NCBI GenBank assembly: GCA_963969495.1
Contig: OZ018321.1
Span: 187,641,485-187,705,484, forward strand
Source: Ceratothoa steindachneri
Lineage: Eukaryota > Arthropoda > Malacostraca > Isopoda > Cymothoidae
Length of the DNA: 64,000 nucleotides
Reading direction: 5' to 3'
Positions 40,880 to 52,134 of the stretch are shown one piece after another. Below the pieces are notes generated by a model. The model was not told the DNA's origin. It saw only the letters and a list, made by a program, of their open reading frames with translations, and did no database searches. Within the stretch, counting starts at the first letter, position 1. Every line of letters starts with the position of its first letter. Both the position numbers and the translations under genes were made by a program.

Positions 40880-41640
40880 ATATTCGCTTCTCATGCTATG
40901 CCATGGAGAAACACGGCACCAGAGACTGCCAACTTGAAGTGAACATCTGTTCTGAATGCCCACAGTCCGGCCACACTTGGAAGGAATACACAGATGCGAA
41001 CAAAAAAATGCCTAAATTGCGGCAACTCCCACCGTACCCTTTCGATGGCTTGCCCAATAAAAAAAGCCTTGATTACGGATAAGAAGAAAGCTATGGTTGA
41101 GCAAAGAAATAAAAAGGCTACCACTAATTACGCCCAGGCGACGAAGAAATCCAATCAGGACAGGACCATGCTTCAAATTGACTAAAGTATGAGGCCCGAC
41201 CTTGTGATGTGTATCTTGCATGCCCACTTTACGAATATAACAAAACCAGGAAGCTATGCAACAGAGCTCAACAAGATGTTGGTACACAATGGTCTCAAAC
41301 CGATGTGGTTTCCAGACAACCCGCCGTCAGGGGATCTTCTCCATGCTTAAATAAAAAGCGCACTACAGACGGAGCCAAGATCTCACTCGGCTTCTCGCGA
41401 TCCTCGCCTACGGAAACAGAAACCTACCGTAACTGAAAAACTCAGATGGAAATTAGTAACGTGCCGGGTGAAATGACTGCGCCCAAGGACATCGAAATTG
41501 AATCAGTAGCAGTGGCTTCTGCTACCCCAACCGTCCCTTTCCAAAATACCCTAGACCTCTACATGAAGACTTATGGCTCCCCATCCGCACCGATGCCACG
41601 AAAGTCCAAGATTGCCAACTTAGCTGAATGAGTCATTAAG
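40880..41640 (+). pseudogene. Non-LTR element ORF1 with CCHC zinc knuckles, decayed
   Basis: In one frame (about 40,891-41,000) CYAMEKHGTRDCQ and ICSECPQSGHTWKEY are two zinc knuckles with ligand losses (second Cys to Met, last Cys to Tyr). In the next frame CLNCGNSHRTLSMACPIKK is the third knuckle with its ligands intact. Three consecutive CCHC knuckles followed by ORF2 is the ORF1 layout of the I/Jockey superfamily. A later 61-codon frame (41,446-41,631) may be the ORF1 tail. Together with 41,842-44,553 it makes up one element. Confidence 0.6.
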
Positions 41641-41841
41641 GGCAAGTATAAGTAAGAATTCGACGCCGACATCGCATAAGAGGAGTTATTACAACCCTTC
41701 AGACGAGGCCTGATCACCATCTGTCTCGAGACCTGCTTCAATTTGAATCAGGACCAATTTAAAAAAAAAAGAGGTCGGAAAGATAAGATTGCCAACCAGG
41801 AAAATGGGAACTAAGGCCAAACAGCCCAATAACAATTAACC

Positions 41842-44553
41842 ATGGCTACTCGTGTTAGATACATCAGGAATCTAAAAATCTTTTCCCTTAACGTAAACAG
41901 TTGGAAGTCCAAAAGTAGAGCTTAAAAATGAAATCATAAGATCCGTTGATCCAGACATCGTTCTCATTTCTGAGCACGGCTTGAATGGAGAAAACGAATT
42001 TATAAAGATATTCAACTACGAAATACTGATAGAAAGCCACTCGAGAGAGAGGTTCGATGGAGTAGCCATTATCATCAAGAAGGGGATTAAGTTCAAAGAG
42101 ATACAGGATTTAGAAGAATCTTACCCGGCAATCAAGATCCCCATGACTCTCGATGACCTGGCAATCGCAGTCGGATATCAACCTCCCAGGCGCCCATACC
42201 TTCCGATCCTCAATTTCCTACGATTGTTTAAGAGAGAATCTTCGGCAATTCTGATCGGTGATTTAAATACCGGATGTAGAGATGCCGGCTATACAATAGC
42301 TTTCAACAGAGCCGGTAACTCACTAAGCCTTCTAATTGAGAGAGCCATAGTGCAAAGAGAAGGACCCGAATTCGCTACCTTCCATACAGAGAGATCGGCG
42401 ACCACCCCAGATATTGTGCTGACTAACAGAAACTTCTCTCTAAATCAGGTGACTCTCCCTGGCCCTTTCGCTCCCTCAGATCATGTTAGTATGATAACCC
42501 ACATCTCCACCTCTCCGATCGAGGTGAGTATCCCAAAACGCAGATGCCTGCCAGTTGCCAACTGGGAGGCAACCCGTGAGCATCTACAGCACGTGCATGT
42601 TGAACAATTGGATGGTGCCTCGCTAGAAGAAATTGATGCCAAACTTGACCATCTCACATCAAAGATCTTAGAGGCTGACCAGTTGACTGTCCCATGAAAG
42701 GAACACAAAATACTGCCCGCTCCTAGATGGGACCACAACATTCAGGAGAAGATGGATCAATTAGAGGCAGCCATTTATTTCGTAAACTTATTTGGGATCA
42801 CGGCGCATCAACACCAATAAATAAGAGATTTAAGGAACGACATCAGACATCTCACAATGGAAAAGTCAAGAAAGCAGTGGGATGATTTAATGGCTAAGAT
42901 TGATGCTAAAGGTGACCCTAAAAAATTCTGGAGCCAACTGAATAGACTGCGAGGCTCTCTACCTAAGAATCATATAAAAATCCAAGCGAATGGCATGGAA
43001 TACACGGGAGACCAGGACATCAAACGCGAATTTAGACATTATTGGCAAAATCGTTATCGCATTAGTGAAGAAGAAAACAAATTCTTCGATGAACGACATG
43101 AGGAGTATGTTCTCTCAAATCTTCGAGAACTGGGGTGCTAACCTCATACCCCATCCTTTTGTTGACAGGACACGACTTGCAAAGGAAGAAGGTAAACCTT
43201 TCTCAAACGAAAAATATGAAATAGCCCTGAAGAGTTTTAAACCAAAAGTCCCAGGGATAACTGGCATCACAATAATGCATTTACTTAACTCCCACAACAA
43301 CTTCAATCAGGCCTTTCTCGAGGTATTTAACGCCTGCCTCAACGTTGGCTACCTTCCGAACCACTTGAAAAGAGGCTGGATGTTATTTATATTAAAGCCT
43401 GGCAAGCCGAGAGAGAGATCAGCAGTTACAGACCAATCTCTTTGCTAGAATTCATGGGCAAACTTCTGGAAAAGCTTCTCAACAACAGACTTAGGACTTT
43501 TCTGGAACTAAACAACCTATATCATACCCAAGAACACGGCTTCCGAAAGAACTTGGCACAGAATACACTCTGGCTCTGATAACTGAAAAGATAGCTATCG
43601 GAAAGGCCAGAAATGGTAACGTCGACGTGGTACTTCGATACGTGACTTCAGCCTTCGACAAAATGTGGCTCCCAGGGCTAAAAAAGAAAATAAGTGAACT
43701 GGGTATGAAGCGAAACTTAATGAAGATACTCTGTGACTACCTGGAAGATCGGGAGGCAGTCGTGAGAGTTAATGACATCCAAGGGGAGCCTTTCAACCTT
43801 GAGGCAGGAGTACCACAAGGGGGTTGCCTAAGCCCTACTCTATACGCAGTATATACCGGAGACCTGCGTTACCCTGACCAAGACCTTCCTCAATACGTGC
43901 AACTGGCGGATGACATAACACAGATCATTACCAGCTTGTACAAATTGAACAAGATTAGAACTAATGTTCAAAAATTTGAAATAATACCTATGGGCCGTCG
44001 GAAAACAGCAGGCGTGTTAGTGCAGGACGAACCTTACGATTATTCGAGAGAAAGTCGGGTACTTTGGATTGAAATTGACCTCAAATGGTTATATCGCCCA
44101 TTACGAAGATAAGGTTACCGAGGCCACAAAGAAAATTAAGGGCCCTCTATCTTTTCAAACAACTCTCAATAAAGAACAAGAGGAAACTGTACTTGTTGTT
44201 AATAAGACCAAACTTCCTGTATCCTGTCGTCTCCCTCCATACTCTGCCAAAGGCCATCATCAAAAAAGCACAAGTGGTACAGAATAAGGCAATTCGCTTT
44301 ATAACAAATGTAACCCTGTGCGACCGCATCCCTTCATAAATCATGCACAAAATGGTGGATATTAAACCCATCAATGTCACACTTAACAGACGAATAAGAA
44401 ACCTATGGCAGAAGATCTATCAAGTTATCCCTGCTGAAGTACTAAACCTTATCAGAATACCGAATGAGGAACTACCTAACTTGACCTTTAAACGACCCTT
44501 CAAATGTAGTCAATTGCTCGCATTGCAGGAGGCTGACCCGATTTATGGATAAA
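41842..44553 (+). pseudogene. I/Jockey-like ORF2: endonuclease-reverse transcriptase, decayed
   Basis: From ATG 41,842 the endonuclease starts RNLKIFSLNVNSWKSK, shifts frame near 41,910 and continues through LISEHGLNGENEF, SSAILIGDLNTGCRDAGY, PDIVLTNRNF and GPFAPSDHVSMITH, with the GDLNT and SDH catalytic motifs intact. A TGA at 42,695 and further frame changes follow. Reverse transcriptase motifs are SYRPISLLEFMGKLLEKLL, QEHGFRKNLAQ, VVLRYVTSAFDKMW, AGVPQGGCLSPTLYAVYTGD and QLADDITQI (the catalytic Y/FADD with Leu first). The thumb ALYLFKQLSIKNKRKLYLLL and VVQNKAIRFITNV closes the domain. The clade within I/Jockey is uncertain. At least five frameshifts and two stops make it dead. Confidence 0.75.
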
Positions 44554-44610
44554 CCTAACAGATTTAACAATATATAATAAACAAAACTAAAAGACAAGCT
44601 AAAAACAAAA

Positions 44611-44752
44611 GATCCGAAGTGGACACAATCTACAGAAAATAATAACCTGAAAGTCTAAAAAGATCCGAAGTGGACAACTTTAGTAAAATAAAATAAATAA
44701 TCTATTAACAAAAAGATCCGAAGTGGAAAAAAAACAGAGATCCGAAGTGGAC
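44611..44752 (+). repeat. Four copies of GATCCGAAGTGGA in a non-LTR 3' UTR
   Basis: GATCCGAAGTGGA occurs at 44,611, 44,662, 44,715 and 44,739, embedded in A-rich sequence just after ORF2. Spacing is irregular (51, 53, 24). Confidence 0.9.
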
Positions 44753-45329
44753 AAGCTTATATTAAAAGTAAGCAATAAAAGTAAAGATAACAAGTAATAA
44801 ATTCTAGTAAATATGAAAATAACAACCGATATAAATGGAGAAAGAAGACTAGAAAACAACAAAGACGGAAGTGTAAAAACAAGTCTAAGACCTATTACGA
44901 GTAATCATAAACTTATGACAAAGGCTTGAATGCTAAATAACCAAAACACAGCAGATGTATTACAACAAAAGAACATTTACTGAGTTAGCCAGACAACCTG
45001 GCACACATACCCTACTACTAAAAAAAACACCTTTTCTATCTATTTACTACGTTCTATCCACACACCTTCTATCTTTTACGATCGCTGATCGTTGATAAAT
45101 ATATATATTTAAAAGAAAGATTCAGACCCGCTCTGCCGGTCTAAAATGCCAACAGTGGGAACACTAGAGGAAAAAAAATTAAACAAAAGAGGAAAAATTT
45201 GGTAGTAAAACGAAGGCGATGCCCTCGCAACCAGGGTAAGAAAAACTAATAAACTTCTTCACCCCTATCACACCTGCCACACATTTCACAACCTAGCTTA
45301 TCAAATCAAATCGAATCGAATATCTTGTC
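44753..45329. other. 3' sequence of element 1 and spacer
   Basis: A-rich 3' sequence ending around GCGATGCCCTCGCAACCAGGG (about 45,218-45,238). A related ending, GCGATGCTCTTTAAACCAGGG, occurs at 47,791 in the second element, so 45,240 is probably near the 3' end of the first. No gene seen. Confidence 0.4.
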
Positions 45330-47560
45330 AACCCATCACTCAGTGACAAAACCGGACATTGTGCTAGCAAGTTTAGAATTCGCCTTTAACATCAGCTTAT
45401 AACCAGGGTTTGTGGTCCCGAGCAATCACATCCCCATCATCACGAACATATCGCTTGCGCCAATGCTCAAGCCCGTCCCACTTAGGAAAGGTTATGTGAG
45501 AGCTAACTGGGAACAATCCAGAGAGATGCTCAGCGAATACCAGCCAGCTGATCTGAGTGACGAAAATCTCGAGGAAATCGATGAGGAGATAGATAAGATC
45601 ACTGATCTCATCACTCAAGCAGACGAAAGATGCGCCCCCAGAATCTCTTAGAAATTGCTTCCACAACCTAGGTGGACGGATGAGATGAGGGATATCGCCA
45701 GAGAACACAGAGAAATCTATGAAGAAATCGGCAGAACAGGCCCAAACAGGGAAAGGATAGCCAGAATGAGGCAGTTAAGCGAGGAACTTAAAAACATAAT
45801 CCATGAACAACAAAGAGAAATCTAGGACGATATCGTATGCAGGCTAGACAGGCAAAGCAATCTCGTAACTCTTTGGAATAACATCCGAAAACTTAGGGGA
45901 CTGCCTCCTAGGACCAGAACACGAATCAAAGAAGGCAACAATATCATAGAGGATCCGGAATCTCTCGAAAGAAGATTTAGAAGGCATTGAAAAGAGATCT
46001 TTGCAATATAACCTGGGGAGAACGAGGACTTCGACCAAGACTTAGAAGATCAGTTGCTCGAGGACCTATGGACGATGATACATAGTACCCACCCTCACCC
46101 GCAAGTACCGAGAGAGCGAGAGAAGATTGTTAACCATGGGCTGCCTATAACCCTTGAAGAGGCCATGAACACCATAAGGTCCTTCAAATAAAGGCCACCC
46201 GGCTGGTTTGGAATCACGAAAAACAACCTCCTGAAAGCCCCACGGCAAATTACTCAGGCCTGGTGAACACCATGAACGCCTCCCTGAATACGGCTACTTC
46301 CCAGACGGGTATAACATGGCCTAAATCATATTTATCCCGAAAGGGAACAAGCCTCCAGACCAGGTGGCTAACCATAGCCCAATCTCTCTCCTTGAGATAC
46401 AGGGCAAGATATTTGAGAAGATTATAGCCGATAGGCTACAAGCTAATCTGAGCGAGTTAAGAGCGCGCAACCAGCAACAGCAGGGATTTCGTCCAAAGGG
46501 GGGGCACTGAAACGGCCCTGTCGTTCCTAACAGAAAAGATCGTGTATTGCCGAGTGAAGGGGCACTATGTAGACATCATGCTGAGGGACATGCAGAAGGC
46601 CTTGGACAAAGTTTGGCTGGAAGGATCCAATAAAAGATCTTAGGCCTCCAGCTAAACCTGGTCCTAGAAAGAGTCCTCTGTGACTTCGCCATGGACAGAA
46701 CGGCAGGTCACATGATCGAAGAACACAGAGGGCCAGAGTTCGAACTCACAGCGGGCGTTGCCCAGGGGAGCTGTCTAAGCCCTCTGCTCTACCTGGTCTC
46801 CACCATCGACTTCCCTACTCCGATACACAGGGACACGATGTATCTGCAATTCACAGATGACATCAAGCAAATCGTCCTTAGTGCGGAGAGGAAAGCAATA
46901 TAAACCAATACGAGAGACGATGGAAGACCCGAAGAAACAGGGACAAGCTCAGGATCATCCCGCTGAGCCGCAGGCTGACGAGGCCTATCTTGATAGATTG
47001 GAGGAGATATGGTTACTCCACTCGAGGCTCTACAAGGAGAGGCAGAATCTGGCGAAGAGAGAAATATCCAAGATGTACAGGTTTAGAAACCTTAGCTCAG
47101 CCAACATTAGGAAAATATACCTGAAGTTTATCCGGGCTAAGCTCATCTACCTGAAGTAGTGACTCAAGCGGCCAGCATGACCTCTATGAGGAGGCTCCAG
47201 CAAGTGCAGAATTCTGCATCCCTATGCATTAACAAATGCAGAAGGAACGAACATCTTCGGAAAAAAGACCTGCACCGTAGGCAACGTCTTGAGTCCATTA
47301 ATACCGTAACGCAGAAAATGGGCAAAATGGTCTGGTCAACACGGAAAAACGACATCATCCCGGAACTAAGAGGTACAGGTGGCAATATTAAGATTCCTTC
47401 TAGATTGCGTGAGCAAGTCATCCGAAATCGATTATTCCCAAGCTCTATACTTTGCGCTAGGAAGAACACAGCACCACTATTTACATATAACACTCATGCA
47501 GGAGGTACAATAATAGTACAACAAAGTGAGGCAACACTTCTGATATGCATTAACGTAAGG
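45330..47560 (+). pseudogene. Second I/Jockey-like ORF2, 5'-truncated and decayed
   Basis: It begins in the endonuclease with VTKPDIVLASLEFAF-like sequence and VVPSNHIPIITN, where the catalytic SDH has become SNH. A long open piece follows (YVRANWEQSREMLSEYQPAD), then LLPQPRWTDEMRDIAREHRE and WNNIRKLRGLPPRTRTRIKE. Reverse transcriptase traces include AGVAQGSCLSPLLYLVST (box B) and MYLQFTDDIKQIV (Y/FADD with Thr). The thumb end is SANIRKIYLKFIRAKLIYLK and RRLQQVQNSASLCIN. It parallels the element at 41,842-44,553 along its length but is clearly diverged, so it is a related family or an old copy. More than six stops and frameshifts. Confidence 0.7.
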
Positions 47561-47819
47561 TAAGAAATAGAAGCAACATGAACACGATGTGAGCTGCTGA
47601 ACTCGAGTGCCTATTAAGGCTTGAAAGCTCAGAAGTCCACACATAATAAATAAACAAATCTAAAAGACAAACACAAGTAAGAAGAACACAATGAATACAA
47701 AAAAGAACAAACAAAAACCAAGTTGACAAAAACACTAAATATAAACAACAAAAAGGAAAAATAAAAAAAACATGAATAAGTAAATGCCTGCGATGCTCTT
47801 TAAACCAGGGCAAAATCCT
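47561..47819. other. A-rich 3' end of the second non-LTR element
   Basis: A-rich on the plus strand, ending near the shared GCGATGCTCT...AACCAGGG word at 47,791-47,811. No coding sequence. Confidence 0.4.
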
Positions 47820-48160
<341 letters not shown>

Positions 48161-48618
48161 TGTCGAATGCTCATTCATTAATTCCTCGCCTAATTTTAAT
48201 ATATCCCCCGGCCTCTTTAAACTGGACTCTATTATTAAAAGGCTTATTTATAACGAAATTGTCAATTTTAAATCTTAGCCCTTTGATTTGCTAATTTAGT
48301 TATGTTTCTCTCGTTTATTTTTATGTATTCACAATTATTTGTTTATCTTGGTGACCTAAATGTCTACATTCTGTGCTCACAGTTGGAATTCCGGGAAGTA
48401 GACCTTATCTATTTGGTTTTATACTTCATATCCGTCTTTGATAATATTTTTCTATTTTGTGTCCTTTTGTTATACATGGGCGGAGCATTACTCTGTTGTT
48501 TCTCATATACTCGTATGTACCAGCTTTGTAAAATCTTTCGTCATTCCTTGAGAATGAACACTGAACAAGTTCGAAAGTAATTGGAATCCGCCTTTCATTT
48601 TCCTGCAAGATTTTTTGC

Positions 48619-48621
<3 letters not shown>
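48161..48621. other. Unassigned AT-rich spacer
   Basis: Open frames running out of the inverted repeat (to 48,278) and at 48,302-48,580 are T-rich and carry no motif. Confidence 0.35.

Positions 48622-48677
<56 letters not shown>
48622..48677. repeat. (TA)n microsatellite
   Basis: Pure TA tract of 56 bp. Confidence 0.97.
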
Positions 48678-48683
<6 letters not shown>

Positions 48684-48821
48684 CATTTCAAGCAAAGGAG
48701 GAAAACCTTTTGAACTATGAAATCTGTAAAACATTTATATGTATGCCATTTTTTTTTGTAGAAATCTAAAATTGTATAATCAATTTCAATACTATATAAT
48801 TCAATTTGCGAAATAAAAATA

Positions 48822-48822
<1 letters not shown>

Positions 48823-48852
<30 letters not shown>
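48823..48852. repeat. (GTCT)n(ATCT)n compound microsatellite
   Basis: Tetranucleotide GTCT repeats pass into ATCT repeats. Confidence 0.95.
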
Positions 48853-49594
48853 ATGAGAGAGAGATGCTTTCTACTATTAACGTAAGAATGGGTTCTCTAT
48901 TATTTATGTAAGCATAAAAACGCTTGAATTATGCTATATGAGAGATAAGGGAGAGAAGACAGAGAAGAAATCTAAGAGATAGAGAGAAAGAGAGAGAAAA
49001 GGAGATTGAGAGATCATAGATAAAAGATAGAAGGGAGAGAACTACATATCTAGTACCATAAAGATCCTTGGGGCCACTCAAGGCCAGCCCAAGAAATGAA
49101 AAGGTTAATGCCATCTCAAGCAAGGGACTGTAACACATTTATCTACTTGTGTATTTTTATTACATGCATTTAATTTATCTATATTGTTAGTGTACACACT
49201 TATCCACGAATGTCCTTGCATATCATGCAAGCTTCTAAGTACCTACACACTTATCTACGAGTGTGGAAAACTCACAAAGTATCGCGTGAGTAAGCAAAGA
49301 ATGCACTTATCTACGATTGTATCTATTCCTGCACGATTTCTAAGAAGCATCTTAACTCACGCATTCATATAAAAGGCCAGAGAATCGTTCTTTATTCCCG
49401 CAGCACCACGTTTGCTAGTGTTGAAAATTATTATTGTAGGAAACTGAGAAAGGAAATATGGAAAACACATTTAGACTAATTGTTTACAAATAACTATCAG
49501 CTGGCCTTATTTGGAGGGAGGGACAGGGCTTGGTTGGGGTAATTATGTAAATATACTCCTTCCCTATTTTATAAAGTAATCGTCATCCGTGCTT
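48853..49594. other. Unassigned spacer
   Basis: G/A-rich at 48,940-49,040. A short word close to CACTTATCTACGA(G/T)TGT recurs near 49,197, 49,248 and 49,304, with a weaker form near 49,136; spacing is irregular. No gene recognised. Confidence 0.4.
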
Positions 49595-51300
49595 ATACTA
49601 GGTTGCATTTAAAAGCAAATAAAACTCGACTACTTTGTTTTTAACTATATTTACCGACCTAGTTTCCAGTACTCGGTCGGGTAGACAGCTCCACGTTTGT
49701 GATTTTATAGTTTGTGCTATGGCACTCCTGAATCTCTTAACTAATTCGTTTCCCTTTTTACGAGTATTCGCCCTATAATCCACATCGAAGAATGACGTAT
49801 AATATCTGTTAGTAAACCTTTATAATTTATAAACCTCTATCAGGTGGTGGCGTAAATGTAGACACGCAAGGAAAAATAGGTTCAGGCAGCGAAGTCTTTT
49901 TTCATAAAGTTTATTCCTAAATTCCGGTATCATTTTGGTCGTCATGCATTACACTCTTTCTAACATTTCCACATATTTGCTAAGGTTGTGAGACCAAAAT
50001 TGCACCGCGTTGGGGAGACCGGGGTTGGTTGGCACACTTTTTAGTCTCTGTCGTAGTACTCTAGTATAATTCATGCAAGTATATTCTAACTAGCATCAAA
50101 TGAAAGTTTAAGGTCTCAGCTATAAATAACCGATTTTAATGTCTACAGTTATTTTCTAAAATTAACTGACATATGATTAAAGTTATGTTGTACACTTGTG
50201 GCAACCAGTTCCGACATGGGGTTTGTTGGCACACATCGTGGGGTTGGTTGGCAAAAGGTAAAATGAATGAATCAATCAATCAGAGAAACAATTTGAACAT
50301 GAACAAATTGTTTCTAATCCTTTACTTCCAATTCACATTATTTTAACTGTTTAATAAATCATTTTGTTACAGCTTAGCCTAACCTGCTGAATGGTCCCCT
50401 TTCTTGTATAGTTTCTAGCCAGGTTGTAGCGCTCTCAACCAACTACACACAGACACAAATTGAATTTGTAAAAAATATTTTTAATTATATTTAATAGATA
50501 CATGAAATCAAATGCATGTCAAAATAAAATGTGTAATTACATGCTTATACCGGGTTCAGTTGGCACATGTTCCAACCAACCTCAAAATGAATGTGCCAGA
50601 CAACCCCGACCCACCTTTGTGATTAAATGATATCACCCAATTACCACAACTTATCATAGACTTTCAAATCTTATATAAAAATGTAGCTTATATCTTTGTC
50701 TATTAACTAAAAATAATCTATTTCCAATATCTCTTTTCAAAACAGTTGTAATAAAAATTTTTCATGAGGACCATTTATTTACTTTTGTTACTAAAAACTA
50801 ATATTTTGCTCTCACTGAAAAGTAAGTGACTTTCAAACATTTTAACACAATGGGTTAGTGCGGATCAAAAAGACAATCATTTTGATGTCACATTTGTAAG
50901 TCTGCCACCTCCAGGAGGCTAGAAATTAGGGGTGTGCCAACCAACCCCTCTAGCCAACCAGCCCCGGCCTCCCCAAATCCAGATGCGGTCAAACTAATGA
51001 GTTATTTAAGAGTAAAATTATGTCTAGAATCATAAGAGAAAGGCCGTGCGATGTATCCTAATATTCAGTTCGTTCTTTACGCATTGCTTGGACGGCGAAG
51101 TCTCCTAAAATTACGACCCCAAGATCATTTTCACTGTTTAATGATTCATATAATAATTCGATTTCATATTTATGCATCCTAATTGCATGAACTTGCATTT
51201 TGCGTATGGTAAAATGCATTTGCCATTTATCCGCCCACTCTCGACAAGTCTGTTTAGGTCTCGCTGCAGTCCTGCAACATCATATCTAAGTACAGCAGTG
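49595..51300 (-). pseudogene. CR1/L2-like reverse transcriptase fragment split by an insertion
   Basis: The minus strand starts at about 51,270 with EWADKWQMHFTIRK (the KCKVMH region), then NSENDLGVVILGDFAVQA and LLLNNSLV-stop-PHLD. It is then interrupted by 50,012-50,974 and resumes with NAVQFWSHNLSKYVEMLERV, MTKMIPEFRNKLYEKRLRCL, a region with stops, FFDVDYRANTRKKGNELVKR, FRSAIAQTIK and TWSCLPDRVLETRSVN, close to the C-terminus. The conserved PHLEYAVQFWSP motif is cut between PHLD and NAVQFW. The FADD region upstream is missing. It is a different family from the 13.9-kb element. Confidence 0.75.
50012..50974. mobile_element. 963-bp non-coding TIR element with G-rich ends
   Basis: The left end reads GGGGAGACCGGGGTTGGTTGG and GCACAC; the right end, inverted, reads GGGGAGGCCGGGGCTGGTTGG, followed by a second GGTTGGTTGGC copy before GCACAC. 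The motif recurs inside in both orientations: GGGGTTTGTTGGCACAC at about 50,216, GGGGTTGGTTGGC at 50,240, GTTCAGTTGGCACA at 50,554 and an inverted form at about 50,590-50,612. No open frame with a motif exists. It interrupts the CR1-like coding sequence within one conserved motif, so it is a true insertion. Flanks (...GCGTT and AAATCC...) give no clear target duplication; the superfamily is unknown. Confidence 0.7.
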
Positions 51301-52134
51301 TTTCCTATCCTGTCTCTGATTATTATTGGTTCTATGCTTTAACAATGACCGCCGTTAGGCTAACAAGACGAAAGTTGTTAGAATCAGATTTCTTTCCCTC
51401 GCATTTAGAGCGTGAAACATCATGCTCAGAGGTTTGACTAATTAATTTTTAATTGTTTAAGGTGCATCGGATATACACAGTCTGGTAAAGGTGCTTTCGA
51501 TTGTTTCATTTTATTTATATAAGCAATAATTTCGTATTCTCTTACTAGCGCGTCAGAGAGAATCCTATTTTCGCTTTAAACGATTTCTTCAGTTAATGTG
51601 GTTATCTGCGAGATGTCTTCAACAGTAAAGACACTTATCAAAGGATAATTTAATATCCTAACCATTTATTCCACGTTAACTGATAGAAGTCCCTGTTTAA
51701 TCCCTATCGGTATATATATTCCTTCTCGGGTGCTTTCTACTATTAACGTAAGAGAGGGAGAGAGGAAGAGTTGATGTGGACCGGGTACTAACTTGGTTCT
51801 CATAGTTCTCGGGACATCTTTGGGCGACATAGCAAGCTAGCGGTTGTTTTGCGACTTCTCCACCTAGTCCTGGTAGAAATTCCTTTCGTCTGAGATAAAT
51901 TAAAGCATGCCTGATTTAAAGGGGTGCTTTACTTTGTTCACAAGGTTTGCTGCCATGTTCTTTTGGTTTGTTCCTTCAATATGTCCTCATCCACTAACTG
52001 ACTGATCAGACACTCTGACACTCAATGACTCTGACACTCAATAACTTGCTGGAATCGTTGTAAATGATGGCCAGGATCGCTTCAACAAATTTGGGGGTTC
52101 TTTTCGTATCAGAACGTTTAGAGTGAGTTTTCCG
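51301..52134. other. Unassigned spacer next to the satellite
   Basis: A 23-bp word (51,731-51,753) is identical to 48,865-48,887. CTCTGACACTCAAT occurs twice near 52,013-52,040, just before the satellite. No gene recognised. Confidence 0.4.
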
